NCBI GenBank assembly: GCA_009733575.1
Contig: ML769534.1
Coordinates: 104,009 to 168,008, forward strand
Direction: 5' to 3'
From: Gymnopus androsaceus JB14
Taxonomy: Eukaryota; Basidiomycota; Agaricomycetes; Agaricales; Omphalotaceae
DNA length: 64,000 nt
The notes beneath the pieces were generated by a model. That model was given only the letters and a program-made list of their open reading frames with translations, was not told where the DNA came from and made no database searches. The position numbers were made by a program, and so were the translations under genes. Position 1 is the stretch's first letter; every line of letters starts with the position of its first letter. This document shows positions 1 to 11,440 of this stretch, in pieces.

Positions 1-2180
1 AGTGCGATGTAGAGTCCCCAGAGCTCTAGCGACGCTTGCTCAAGGCGAAGGCACTCTGGTGTCGGACCGGGTGTCTCCTCCTCCTCTCTCCTCCTACAAG
101 GTCCCAGCGTACTAGTAGGTACAAGAAAATATCGAGAGTGAGTCGTAGTCGGCGATATACGTGTCCGGATAAGAAGCAATGTCAAACGGAGTGACAGCGA
201 AGGAGTTTGCGGTTGTCGTGGTAAGGGAAGTAAGGCGGGATTAGGAAGGCGCCCAAGGCGCGAAACGATCACCGTATTCCGTCGCGTATCGTGTCCCTTC
301 CACACTGTCTGACGTCTCATGTCGCTTCAAGTACTTATAGAGCTGGCAAGGCGCGGAGAGCCGGTTAGCATGTATGTCTTTTGTTGGTCATGGGCTGGGG
401 CAATCAAAATATATTTCGTAACATTTTCAATGCCAGTGTCATTGGAAATAAGAAGCTAGGTCGCCAGCGCACTGCGCCGAATCGTTTGTGCAGGTATCAT
501 TAAGTATGCATCTCGCTACACTGAGAATGCAACATGATTCATGAAACCAGAGTCCTTGCACTCCGAGAACGAAGATGAGCTCCAGCTCGAAAACGAATGA
601 AGTTATTGTTATCTCTTTATCTTGCCAAGCAGGATTGAATTGACCTTGAACCGAGTTCCTTGCAGCTCGGATGCAGCTCTACAATTGTGAGGAAATGGTT
701 GGTAAGTGCACATACTGTTCGGTGCCACAGCTCCTATACACACCTGTTGTTCTATATAACCTGTCGAGGTACTAGTGAGGCACTAAAACAACTCGGCATT
801 CGCAAATGCTCACCCAGTGAAACAGAGGCAATCGGGTCGAAGGAAAGTTGGGGTGATGTAAAAATGACTATCAAAAGTTAGCGAACGTTTGGAAGGAAGG
901 AAGATCCCAATCGCCACTTTTGACCGCCGGGATTCGAAAATCTGACATCCAATTCCCCTCCATTCGCAACTCTTTTTTTGAGAGCGGCGTTGAGTCACAG
1001 CTCGTGATAATAGAACACAATCATTATAGCGGGAGGAAGACGAAACCAAGAGTAACCTGAGAGCACGTCGTGGTCTAATTTAGCTCACGCGGCCCGTGCC
1101 ACGTGAAGCCAAAGCGACGAATATCAACTTTTCTATCTATGAAAGCATTGAACATATATATGTATCGTGAAACCGTAATAATCGTTTGAGCAATGTATAC
1201 TGTCACTGTGTATGAAAATAAATTATCATAGATTCACGGATTCCACTGAAAGCTGTGTACATTGCTATTAATAACGTTCGTTTGTTCTCACTACTAGTAT
1301 TTGCATCAACCAAATGGAAACAAAGAAAAAAGGAGACGAAGAAACGACTTGGAAATAACGTTTAGTACAGGCCATGACCGCGGCAGGAGCAACCTTTTGG
1401 TAAGCAGTTCAACAATCGAAGCCAAACACGCTATGCCAGGTAGCCATGTTCTAGCACAACAACGTGGACCGTGGTTAGTATAAGTCTTTGCAAAACCTTA
1501 AACTTACACTATGATATCAGCTTAACACCGTCCACCAATCGTATCCCAAGTAAATAGATGAAGAAGTATGGCTACGGACCTCAAGGTGCGGGGAGGTAAG
1601 GAATGCAGATTCCGCCGATTGCATGGTAGAGGAAATCACTGAACCGGGAGTGGGGTACTCAGAGCTAGAAAGTTGAAAGTAAGCAGAAAGAAAGACGAGC
1701 AAGAGGGTGCGAGGCTAAATTTATACTTATCACAATTCAGGGCCGACGATGGGCAACAACGAAGAGGCTAGTGAGCACATAGGCAAGGTTGAGATGGCCA
1801 TACATTTCAACCCTGCCTATATCATCATCAGTGTCTTGCATGCGCCGTTGAATGGGTACTAGTCTGAGGACTCTGGAGGAAGAGGTCATCGGAAGAACCA
1901 AAGGAAGGAAGAAGTGGGGATGCCGTGGACGAGTTATGGGGTTTATATCAAGTTTATATCGTTCTACGATTACTTATTATTAAGCGATCTCGAGATGTTT
2001 ATCGACGACTATGTGGCCGTTAGGGACGCAGCATACATTAGATTATGAGATCTACCGAGCGGAATGGGTGAAAAAAGCATAGCTACGGTAGTACGGATAA
2101 TATCTAGGTGCCCCATTTGCCAGACAAGCACGCTGTGTTGGCAGTTTGGCATGAAGTCTTCCCGGAAGCTCGGTGAATAG
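1..2180. other. No gene recognised
   Basis: Only short reading frames without recognisable domains are present, and no frame shows an extended intron-exon pattern. The sequence is of mixed composition with no clear tandem or inverted repeats visible by eye. It could contain the untranscribed flank of a neighbour outside the window or a heavily decayed element. Confidence 0.4.
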
Positions 2181-2184
2181 ACCT

Positions 2185-4890
2185 CAGTCGAAGGTCTACT
2201 AGTACAAGTGTCGAGTACAGAATCTGTATGACTACCCTCGATGGTAGAGCGTTTGGTCGATTGCTGAATTTATTTACCAAAAGGCTCCAGGTTCGAGTCC
2301 TACCGTGGTCATGAATCCTTTTGAGCTGGCTTCTTCTTTCGTTTTCTTTTGTGGAGCGAAAGCCTTCCTGACGATTCTTTTTATGTTTGCTCTATAATAT
2401 CACATATTTACAGAAGTATTACTCCACAAACGAACGCTGTTGTTAACAATGTACATAACTCATCCATACTGGTGCTGCAAGTAATCGAGGCTCGAAACAA
2501 AGTCCAAAGCACTATTTCTTCTACCCAATCTTAACTCTCTGTTCCTCTTCATCCTCTTCATCATCCTCCTCTGCTCCCCCAGCGCCAACCACTCGCTCAC
2601 CCCTCCAACACTACTAATAACCTCCTCCCGCCTCTCTTCCAACTCTTCTTTCTCCTCAGGATCCTTCTTCTCCCACTCCATCTCCTTTCTGGTCTTACGC
2701 CTCGGCGGGGGAGGAGGCGATACGGCGAGCGGGGAGCGCCGGTTCGGGTGCAACGGAGCGATGAGGGAGAGGAAGGAGCCGGAGGATTTGAGGTAGAGTG
2801 AGTAGGCTGTTAGGCCACCGGACCCGCTAGCACCTTCATCAGCGTTAGCGTTAGCACCCGCACCCGCACGACCACAACCAGCGCCCTTCACGACTGGACT
2901 CTTGAACCGTGAATTAGGCATCGAGTTGACTCGTCTGATAAGTTCGGACATTGGCGTTGATTTGGGCGCGATGGTGTAGCGGGAGGCAGGGTGGGGCATT
3001 TGAGTGGGGCTAGTGATGCTGAGGCTTTGGCGGAAGCGGAGGTGCTGCGGGCGCCGGTACTGACAATGGGAGTTTGAGGAACAGATGAAGGACACGGAAA
3101 TAGGGTTTCCTGTATAGAAACAGCGATTAATATTGGATACGAAAAGAAAGTTGCGGTATGAATAATCAAACGAACTTACTTATTTTCGATCTACTACTCG
3201 AGCTAGAACCAGAGGCTTCATCGATGACGGCGTCTGCCCTGGCGTCGGGTTCAAAGATCCCAGCCTCTTCATCCGCATCCTTATCCTTATCCTTGCTCGC
3301 TGAACCCTTTGATTTGGTTTTAGCTTTCGATTTCGATTTGGATGTCGACGCTCATACTACATCTGCCTTGGCTTTCGCTTTCGAGCGGGGCTTCGTTATC
3401 GTCGCAGTCTTAGCCGGTGGAGCCTACCATTCATAGCGTCGTCATCTATCCCAGTATCCGTGTCGTTCTCCTTCCCTTAACCGACTTCACCTTGAGCTTC
3501 CTCTTCCTCCTCGTCCTCAGAAAATACCACCCTTCCTTTCTTCGCATTCTTTCCCTTCTTCGGCTTCGACTTGGCCTGCATCTTAGAAGCTACTACTGCC
3601 ACTGCTGCCACTGCTATATCCATATCAACGTCCATCTCCAACTCCTCAGCCATAGCTCTAACTTCTGGCTCTGGCTCGACTTCGTCACTTTTCCGCATTT
3701 TCTTCTGACTCCGACTCTGAGCGCTTTTCCCATTCCTTTGAACAGTCCCACTTTCCCCCCATCTCTATAGCCCTCGCCTTCGCCATCGTCCTCCGCAGGT
3801 CGTTTATTCCCCGGTGAACTCGGCTATGGGTTTGGATGGATCTGAGGCTGAGTTCGAGGCGGGATTCGGATGTTGTTGGGAAGGGACTTCGCGTTGGCAT
3901 TGGCGCTGTTGCTCGTGCTCGTGTTCGGTTTCGGGAGAACAGCGACAAAGGACAGGATCGCTTCGTCGATATCCATGTTATCGTCAGAATCCTCGATGAA
4001 TTCAGGCTGCGGAGCCGAAGCACCAGTGGCGAAAGCAGCGTCTTTCTTCTTCGTTTCTTTATTCGGTCTACCTTGAACGAACGTTAATACACGAAGAAGC
4101 GAATGATCTTGTCAACTTACCAGAACTTTCTCTTTATCTTTCCCTTTCGCCGGCTTCTTGCCTTTCCTTTTTGGTCCAACCTCTGCCTTTAGCTCAAAAT
4201 CGTCATCATCATCGTTCTTCTTCTTTGCTTTGCTTTTGGTTTCGTACTGTCGTTTAGAGGTGTTGGCGGAGCAGTTTCGGGTTCGGTTTCAAATTCAGTA
4301 GCTGGAGGAAGGGGAAGAGAAGATGAATCCGGTGCAAAGAATGGCCGGGGCGGAGGGCCCATGCCAGTAGAAGCTGACGAAACGGGATTAGGCAGAGTCA
4401 CAATGGGCGGTATCCCAAGGTCTCGGATTTCGTCCAAATCGAAAGGAGTAGACTGGCGGAGGAGTTATGAAGATGTACTGGTAGCCAACGATTCTGCATT
4501 TCCAATGGCAGCTGAGCATGAACAGTCGAAGATCGTTTCCGCATTTATTTTGGCCCGATTGGCAATGAAGTCATATTGTTGAAGACTCTGCAGCTGCGTC
4601 GATAGATTTCGGAATGGGTTTTGGTTTGGTTTGAGTTTTATTTTGGGGTAGCCTGTTGCTTGGGTACAACAGAAGATATCACACTGTCATTCGTAGCCAT
4701 TGTGTTTTCAAGGCGTCAATACAGAAGTCTATGATTGTGTTGACAGTAAACTCGCAAATTGTTTAGCAGCTGACAAAAAGTCAAGTCAGTAAATAACGCA
4801 GAAAAGCAAGAGCTCAACGCACCAGCGACTGCGGCGATCGGCGGAATAAGAAGATCCTCGTCCTCTCCTTCACTATCTGCGACGATTCCA
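2185..4890. repeat. Segmental duplication, copy 1
   Basis: This stretch matches 6715-9635 along most of its length, including a tRNA-like sequence at its left end and the whole of a minus-strand low-complexity gene. Matching landmarks are the 'TTTACTAGT'-type left border, the CATCATCATCGTTCTTC tract and the exon encoding LLIPPI. Similarity fades to the right of about 4890 (9635 in copy 2). The copies lie in the same orientation about 4.5 kb apart, with retroelement and MITE sequence between them. Confidence 0.85.
2230..2311 (+). tRNA. tRNA-like sequence, probably a tRNA pseudogene
   Basis: The 5' and 3' ends pair as a mostly complementary acceptor stem (GACTACC with CGTGGTC, one mismatch and one wobble). 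A D-arm-like GATGGTAGAGC and a perfect internal promoter B box GGTTCGAGTCC follow in the correct order. A TTTGG/CCAAA stem encloses about 20 nt, which could be an anticodon loop plus intron, but U33 and a clear anticodon are not visible and the T stem is only three pairs. A decayed tRNA, or the tRNA-derived head of a SINE, fits better than a working tRNA. Confidence 0.35.
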
Positions 4891-4893
4891 TTG
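2460..4893 (-). pseudogene. Acidic/basic low-complexity protein gene, damaged copy 1
   Basis: This is the duplicate of the gene at 7047-9640. It keeps an intact acidic first exon (…ADSEGEDEDLLIPPI…), a Pro/Ser-rich segment (GIPPIVTLPNP), a Lys-rich segment and a C-terminal basic/acidic helix (RRKTRKEMEWEKKDPEEKE). Lesions: the ATG seen at the same place in copy 2 reads GTG here; the D/E-rich block before GIPPIV is deleted; the Lys-rich segment is frameshifted to end in TMMMTILS; and the stop is displaced, so the last exon ends LRLGRRNSALDF instead of LGLGGWEE-stop. Function is unknown. The composition (alternating KK and DDDD runs) suggests a nuclear chromatin-associated protein, which is inference from composition only. 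Confidence 0.6.
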
Positions 4894-5009
4894 AGATAGT
4901 ACACTGAAGATGTAGACGTTAGACGCGCTGCCAAGCAACATCTACGCAAAACAGAGCTCACGGAGATCGTGTTTGGTTCCGGTCGAGTCGCTTTTGTAAG
5001 GTACGGCGG

Positions 5010-5839
5010 TGTAACGAGTACCTACAGATTAGATAGGACCCCTGATAATACCGCTGGAGCTCTGATCCCGAATGGTCGAAATTCGCCCTTTTTTATGGCC
5101 CGATTTGGGGAAAATCCGGCCTTTTGCACTATACCTGCTCTGAAAATTTACATTTTCGGCCCTTTTAGGCATCATACCTCTGATAAGTTCGTTTTCCGCC
5201 GTTTAAGCATTTTCAGCCCATTTTGGACTACAATTTCTGCAATTATAAGTTACAGACATTCAAATATCGGAACGCCTGGTCGCCGGCAATAATTCCTCTA
5301 CGTCAACATCTCCCTTACGCTTTCCACGATGGAATGGATCTGCGAGAATTTTCTGAACGGCGCTTTGAACGTCGAGGATCTTCAAAGATCATTATGTGTG
5401 TTGTGGCGTTGGCTTCGTTTCGTTTTTCCAGCAAATGAAAGTACGAGTAGAAAGTACGAGTACTCTTGAGTCTGATCACTCCAAAAATCCAAGAATTTGG
5501 CCCAGAATTCGGCCCTTTTGGATCAAACCTGGTCTCCGATCGGTCTTTTTCGGCCTTTCTTTACACTAGACCTACCATCCAAAAAGCGTCAAAATTCGGC
5601 CTTTGGCATGATACATTCCCTCTAAATTTGGCCAAAATCCGGCCTTTTGGGATCAGAGCTCAGGCGGTATTATCAGGGGTCCTGATTAGATACAGATCCC
5701 TCCATCCTGCCGGCCGATCCGGCACCTATCCTATATATACAGTAGAGTAGAGTACTTAGAGTAGTCGTACCTGAGTTCACTCTGAATCGTAACGCTATCC
5801 CTATCGTTCGAGTGCCCTCTCTGTAACCACAAGGTTACA
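5010..5839 (+). mobile_element. Short LTR of a retroelement, split by a MITE
   Basis: The block starts TGTAACG and ends GGTTACA, i.e. TG…CA with matching inverted termini. It contains a TATA-like CTATATATACAG near 5731 and is followed by a leader and then a gag-like reading frame at 6035. Removing the MITE at 5035-5683 and its extra 8 bp leaves about 173 bp, a small LTR. A second inverted partial copy lies at 6323-6585. The element family is not identifiable because no pol sequence is present. Confidence 0.55.
5035..5683. mobile_element. MITE with 8-bp target duplication (hAT-like)
   Basis: The 649 bp element begins AGGACCCCTGATAATACCGC and ends with its inverse complement. Flanking GATTAGAT is present at 5027-5034 and again at 5684-5691, a perfect 8-bp target site duplication. 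Imperfect inverted similarity extends beyond the terminal 20 bp (GAGCTCTGATCCC on both sides). The interior is non-coding and contains degenerate repeats of a TTCGGCCCTTTT-like motif. An 8-bp TSD is usual for hAT superfamily elements; the family assignment rests on that alone. Confidence 0.85.
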
Positions 5840-6585
5840 TTTTTTTTTTGATATCCACAGCGTTTACCTCTCTCTCTACCTCTCACAAAAACTCCAACTC
5901 CAACTCACTTCCCTTGTCCCTGCTCTGGACCAGCCTCAGCTTGATCAACTGGGCCATTCCGACATCGACAAGGCTCCCCTCACTCTCAAAAAGTTGACGA
6001 AAATTTTACAGAAATTTTTCAAGGACAACACAGCATGTCGAAACCCGACAAATCGCAAGACCGAGATTCGGATGTCACCTCCAAACGGGTACTCCGATCT
6101 CATTTAAAATTCAACCCGGCTCCCGAAGCACAGCAAGGCCCTCAAGAGGAGTCTGGCCCTGGCGGCCAGACCCATACGCAGGATAGTCCCGTTGGGCTGT
6201 CCATAAGTCGGACCCAGGTTGAGCGTTCTACCCATGTCCCTCAACCTGACAGTTCTTCTGATTCAGAGGGCGATCCCGATGATCATGCTGATAGTAATAA
6301 TAATAATAATAATAAATTATCTTTTTCTGTAAAATTTTCATCGACTTTTTGAGAGTGAGGGGAGCCTTGTCGATGTTGGAATGGCCCAGTTGATCAAGCT
6401 GAGGCTGGTCCAGAGCAGGGACAAGGGAAGTGAGTTGGAGTTGGAGTTTTTGTGAGAGGTCGAGAGAGAGAGAGGTAAACACTGTGGATATCAAAAAAAA
6501 ATGTAACCTTGTGGTTACAGAGAGGGCACTCAAACGATAGGGATAGCGTTACGATTCAGAGTGAACTCAGGTACGACTACTCTAC
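5758..6585. repeat. Large palindrome: inverted LTR/leader arms around a gag start
   Basis: The left arm 5758-6014 and the right arm 6323-6585 are near-perfect reverse complements of about 260 bp. They include the LTR end with its TGTAACC…GGTTACA mini-palindrome, a CT-rich leader and the GAAAATTTTACAG sequence just before the gag ATG. The loop, 6015-6322, holds the first part of a gag-like frame and an (AAT)n tract at about 6294-6318. The arrangement is an LTR followed by a turned-around copy of itself and could form a long hairpin. Confidence 0.85.
6035..6352 (+). pseudogene. Gag N-terminus fragment of the LTR element
   Basis: A 105-residue frame begins MSKPDKSQDRDS about 195 bp after the LTR end. 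It is hydrophilic and rich in Ser, Asp, Pro and Gln (RVLRSHLKF; PDSSSDSEGDPDDH), as in the disordered N-termini of fungal Gypsy Gag proteins. It runs into a poly-Asn tract from (AAT)n and stops inside the inverted arm, so the frame is truncated before any capsid domain. Assignment as Gag is from position and composition, not from a recognisable domain. Confidence 0.5.
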
Positions 6586-6714
6586 AGTAGTCTCTCTTAA
6601 TTACTGCAATGAATTCGTAGTTGGCAGTTCGGTTGTCCGAGGATATGAGGTCCGTCCCGAAGTTCAACCGTTCAAGCTTCAAGTTGAGCAGGCTGATGAT
6701 GTCAATGGACCCGA

Positions 6715-9635
6715 TTTGAGTCGAAAGGTTTACTAGTCCAAGTATTGCACTTCATAGCTGACGCAATGGTAGCGCCGTGTTTGATTAATCCGGTAGCCAT
6801 CTGGTGTTTTGCCAAGGCGATCTTGTGTTTTCGTGATGTGTTTCCTTCACAAAGGGTTCGAGCTCGAATCTTACGGTGGTCTTAGAGCTATCTTCAAGAA
6901 TCCTTTTTCGTATCCCTTTTTTTCTTGTTCCATTTTTAGTCATCGATAGAAGTACTACAAATGAACGTTGTTTCGATAGCAATGTACATAACTCATCCAT
7001 ACTAATACTGCAAGTAATCGCTCTCAAAACACGAAAGTCCAAAGCACTATTCCTCCCACCCACCTAACCCCAACTCCCTATCCCTCTTCATCCTCTTCAT
7101 CATTTTCCTCTGCTCCTCCCCCAGCGCCAACCACTCACTCACCCTCCAACACTACTAATAACCTCCTCCTCCCACCTCTCTTCCAGCTCCTCTTTCTCCT
7201 CGGGATCCTTCTTCTCCCACTCCATCTCCTTTCTGGTTTTACGCCGAGGCGGGGGAGGAGGCGGGACAAGCGGCGGAGAGCGCCGATTTGGGTGCAGTGG
7301 AGCGATGACGGGAGAGGAAGGCACGGGAAGATTTGAGGTAGGGGGAGTAGGCTGTTAAGCCACCGGACCCGACTGGAGTTGTGCTTCCGCTAGCACCTTC
7401 ATCAGCGTTAGCGTTAGCACCCGCTCTCCCACGACCACGACCAGCGACCCTTCATGACTGGACTCTTGAACTGTGAATTCGGCATCGAGTTGACTCGTCT
7501 GATGAGTTCGGACATTGGCGTTGATTGATTTCGTGTGGATTTGGGCGCGATGGTGTAGCGGGAGGCGAGGGTAGGGTATTTGAGTGGGGCTGGTGATGCT
7601 GAGGCTTTGGCGGAAGCGCGCGCGCTGGTACTGGCAATGGGAGTTTGAGGGACAGGTGAAGTCAGGCGGAAATAGGTTTTCCTGGATGGATGATACAGAG
7701 ACAGCGATTAATAATCCATCGAAAGAGAAAGTCGGTAATCAAAGCGAGCAAACTCACTTTGAGTCTACTGCTCGAGCCAGAACCAGCGACTTCACCAATG
7801 TCGGCGTCGGGTTCAGCGATCCCAGTCTCTTCATCCCCATCCCATCCTTATCCTTGCTCGCTGTAGCCTTTGACTTGCCTTTAGCTTTCGACTTCGATTT
7901 GGATGTCGACGTCAATGCTACAACTACCTTGGCTTTCGCTTTCGAGCGGGACTTTGTCGTCGTGATCATCGCAGTAGTCGGAGCCAAAGCCATAGTGGCG
8001 TCCATAGCGTCGTCATCCAATGCTTTCTCCTTCCCTTCACCGACCTCAGCTTCGTCTTCCTCCTCGTCCTCAGAAAGTACCACCCTTCCTTTCTTCGCGT
8101 TCTTTCCCTTCTTCGACTTCGACTTGGCCTGCACCTTGGAAGCTGCTGCTGCGACTGTCATAGCCACATCGAAGTCCATCTCCATATCCTCGTTAGCTCC
8201 AGCTCCAGTCTCGGGCTCAGGCTCAGCGTCGACTTCGTCACTTTTCCGCATCTTCTTCCGACTCCGACTCTGAGCGCCTTTCCCGTTTCTGTTTCCGTTT
8301 TCTAGCTGAGGTTCACCGAACTCGCCCAAGTCCTCGCCTTCGCCATTCGTCCTCCGCAGGTCGTTTATTCACTGGTGAGCCTGGCGTACGTTCCGACTGC
8401 GGGTTTGGATGAGTCTCGTCGGTTTGAGGCGGGATTCGAGGCGGGATTCGGATGCGAGTAGAGTGGGATTTTGCGTTAGCATTGGTACTGTTGCTCGTGC
8501 TCGTGCTAGGTTTCGGGAGCACGGCTACAGAAGACAGGATCGCTTCGTCGATATCCATGTTATCGTCAGAATCCATGATGAATTCATGACTCTTGAATTC
8601 AGGTTGCGGAACTCGAAGCACGCAGCAGAAGCAGCATCTTTCTTCTTCTTCGTTTCCTTCTTCGGTTTTACCTTGAACAAACGTGAATACACGAAGAAGC
8701 GAATGATCAGAGGAGATCTTGTCAACTTACTGGCGCTTTATCTTTATCTTTCCCTTTCGCCGGCTTCTTGCCTTTCCCTTTCGTTCCAACTTCTGCCTCT
8801 AGCTCAAAATCGTCATCATCATCGTTCTTCTTCGTCCGTGTTTTCTTCGCCTTTGGTTTCGTATTGTCGTTTACAGGTGTTGGCGGAGCGGGTTCGGGTT
8901 CGGGTTCAAGTTCAGCAGCCGGAGGAAGAGGAAGAGAAGACGAATCTGGTGCGAAGAATGGCGGAGGCGGAGGGCCCATACCAGTAGAAGCTGACGAAGA
9001 GGGATTAGGAAGAGTCACAATGGGCGGAATCCCAAAGTCTCGGAATTCGTCCCAAGGAGTAGACTGCGGTGGATCAGACGGAGGAAGTTGTGAATTCGAA
9101 GATGTACTGGTAGCCATGGGTAATGATGATTCAGGTGGAGCAGGCAAATACAAAGCCTTCTTCGGGTTCGACTTTCTCTGCTTCTTTGGTTTCAAAATCA
9201 ACTCGTCGTCGTCGTCGGTTAATTCGATGATTTCCGATATAGGCTGAGCATGAACGGTCGAGGTCCGTTTCCGCATTTTAGCTCGATCAGCAATGCTTGG
9301 AGTCATGTTATCCGTAAATATGTGCGAATAATCTGCAGCTGCGGCGACTCTAGATTTCGAAATGGGCCGTGCTTTGGGTCGAGTTTTATTTGAGGCTGAG
9401 GTGGTAGCCTGTTGCTGAGGTACAAGGGAAGAAAAGTTGGATATTACACTGTCGTTCGCAGCGGTTGTGTTGATAGTAAACTCGGAAATTGTTGAAGTAG
9501 CTGCCCAGAAAGATGAAAGTCAATAAATAACGCAGAAAAGCAAGAGTTCACCTCACCAGCGACAGCAACAATCGGTGGAATAAGAAGTTCTTCGTTCTTC
9601 TCCTTCACTATCTGCGACGATTTCGTTGGGATCGT
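6715..9635. repeat. Segmental duplication, copy 2
   Basis: This is the partner of 2185-4890, in the same orientation. It carries the better preserved coding sequence. The unmatched parts between copies are small insertions or deletions, for example a block encoding an acidic IIELTDDDDE stretch that is present only here. Confidence 0.85.
6750..6882 (+). tRNA. Decayed tRNA-like sequence in duplication copy 2
   Basis: The region corresponds to the tRNA-like sequence of copy 1. It keeps GCAATGGTAGCGC, resembling the D arm, and a B-box-like GGTTCGAG followed by a CTTACGGTGGTC acceptor-like end. The two are about 100 nt apart with extra sequence between them, so it cannot fold as a normal tRNA. 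Confidence 0.25.
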
Positions 9636-9640
9636 ACATG
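7047..9640 (-). CDS. Low-complexity acidic/basic nuclear-type protein, better preserved copy
   Basis: Function not recognised. Reading from the right: a first exon ending near 9557 (LLIPPIVAVAG); an exon from about 9500 to 8731 with an S/T-rich start, an acidic IIELTDDDDE patch, GIPPIVTLPNP, Pro-rich and Lys-rich stretches and five Asp in a row; then exons with MDSDDNMDIDEAI and a Lys/Ser/Ala-rich segment (SKSKSKAKGKSKA); and a last exon ending RRKTRKEMEWEKK … MKRMKRDRELGLGGWEE-stop at 7047. Alternating KK and DE runs suggest a nuclear protein. The first exon carries one extra A relative to copy 1, so the acidic start (ADSEGE) and LLIPPI fall in different frames. This copy may therefore also be inactive or begin differently. 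Introns are about 50-60 nt. Confidence 0.5.
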
Positions 9641-10330
9641 ATAAAAGTATAGCCAGTTCGTACAAGAAAGAGAGGAAGAAATCAACGTGACGCGTGACAA
9701 CGCGCGGCAAACCGTGGCACGTGGCACGTGTTTCCTCTTCCCGACTCACTATGAAATCTATTTTTTGTGCAAGTGCGCGCAAATGGTTACCGTTCGAACT
9801 ACGAGTGCAGGCTTAAAGGTTTGAATTTTTACATAATTATCTCCGTGGATGTTACGCTTTGAGACAACAGTTTGCAGGGGACGCCGACAGATGATCGAGA
9901 AAGGGAAGAGCGCAGTCTTGAATTTCACGCACTCGGAGGATACGTGTCAACAATGCGATGTTATGGGACTACGGATTCATACTTGGACTCATATGATACC
10001 ATCCAAACAGTGCGTCTTCTTCTGACAGCTTGCTACAAGCTTTGTTTTCTTTTTCAAGGAGAGCTAGCCACCGTCGAGTCAAAAGATTTTACGGGCGCAC
10101 CAGCGCACAAGCGAACAAGCCAATAACTCGACTCCAATCAACTTGAATGACGAGTAGCTCATCTGCAAGATTGGAGAACAGCAACCCAAGATCAGGGAAC
10201 ACAAGTGAGGCGACCGCTGTAGAAAGCCTATATCATTACTATTCCTAGCCACTTCGCAATTATCCTCACCAGCACATTATCAGTACATCAAGATCTCGGA
10301 GGTCGAAACTCATATCCGTCCACGACTCAG
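9641..10330. other. Intergenic, nothing recognised
   Basis: No conserved coding pattern is visible. The short frame at 9872-10126 has no domain and no exon context. Confidence 0.4.
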
Positions 10331-10334
10331 TATG

Positions 10335-11440
10335 TTGAAGCACCATAGGAGGAGATGCTTCCGCTAAAGTGTCTCTTTATGCATTTCATTCATCTTATTG
10401 ACAGTATGTCCACGATTTTCATGGAAAGTTGGAGGAACATGCTTCATCTCGGATGCAGCACCCTACATGGACCGGTGATGGAAGCGAGTTCGGTCCAGCT
10501 GAGCCAAAGGAGTGCTCAAACGAAACACATTCTACTAACATTAACATGATATGCGCTGACAGCAAGATTCTGTAAATCTTCGCTCCCACCGTGATATCAC
10601 GATACTTTCACCAGAAGTATCTGCGCATGCTTGACTACGCGCAGATCATTGGTGTCGATGTTTCAATCAATGAGCCAGGTGTAAGCATATCTCCTACCAC
10701 ACTCGATGTTCTCTGGGCTCAAAGGTTCCGCCTTGATGAAAAATATCATGGTGCGAGTGGAGTTTTTCCTGATAGTGATTCAAACGCCTATGGTGTTCTT
10801 AACCCAGGCAAGGTGGTATGAGAATCCCACATTATTCCTGCATTTGCGCATGGAAGAACGAGCGCAGTGCATGATCTCGAAGAATGGGAGGATCGGAATG
10901 AAGGCGAGCCGGATGAAGATCTTGATTGGCGGTATCACTGCGTGAGTATGTGAGCATTTTTTCTCTCTTCAAATTACTTTGAGGCTCATCATCTTCATAG
11001 ATTTCCTGATTGGGATGTGTATTTACATTATACTGGGGGCCTAGTCATTATCCAGTTGAAGAACACTTTGAGAACGCCCGGTAATTTCTGCACAAGACAA
11101 AGTTGTTCAGTCCGCAAGCTTTTGGGGTGCAGTTACTCCATCATCCTTAGACGTATGATATATCAGAAGATGATAGTGGAAGCTCTGACTCGGAAGAAGA
11201 AGAGGAAGATTTAAGAGAAGACTATGGGGATGTCGACGCAGATGATGGTTACAATGTATGTAGATCAAAAGATGCATATATTTGTTCTGCGCACACTTGT
11301 GAGAGAGAAAACATTGTATGGTACTTTTGACTCGAATTATCTGGTAGTTCAAGCTCTGACATCTGTGATAAAGCACAGAGAGAAGAGTTTCCTTACCAAT
11401 GTCTGGTTGGGCTATAATGCGACCTAAGGCGAGGCCAAGG
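10335..11440 (+). pseudogene. Decayed hypothetical gene
   Basis: Fragments of one protein appear in shifting frames: VHDFHGKLEEHASS… near 10400, then FHQKYLRMLDYAQIIGVDV … YGVLNPGKVV (10591-10821), then DLEEWEDRNEGEPDEDLDW near 10880, and FPDWDVYLHYTGGL near 11010 after a possible intron. Stop codons and frame changes separate the pieces. The pattern of D/E-W-rich text resembles proteins found scattered in Agaricomycete repeats, but no named family is recognisable. Confidence 0.35.

Noticed and set aside
7584..8273. Plus-strand Ser/Phe-rich frame of 229 codons (and 8409-8987, 8768-9247)
   Set aside because: Shadows of the low-complexity minus-strand gene; the minus strand has matching introns and a duplicate.
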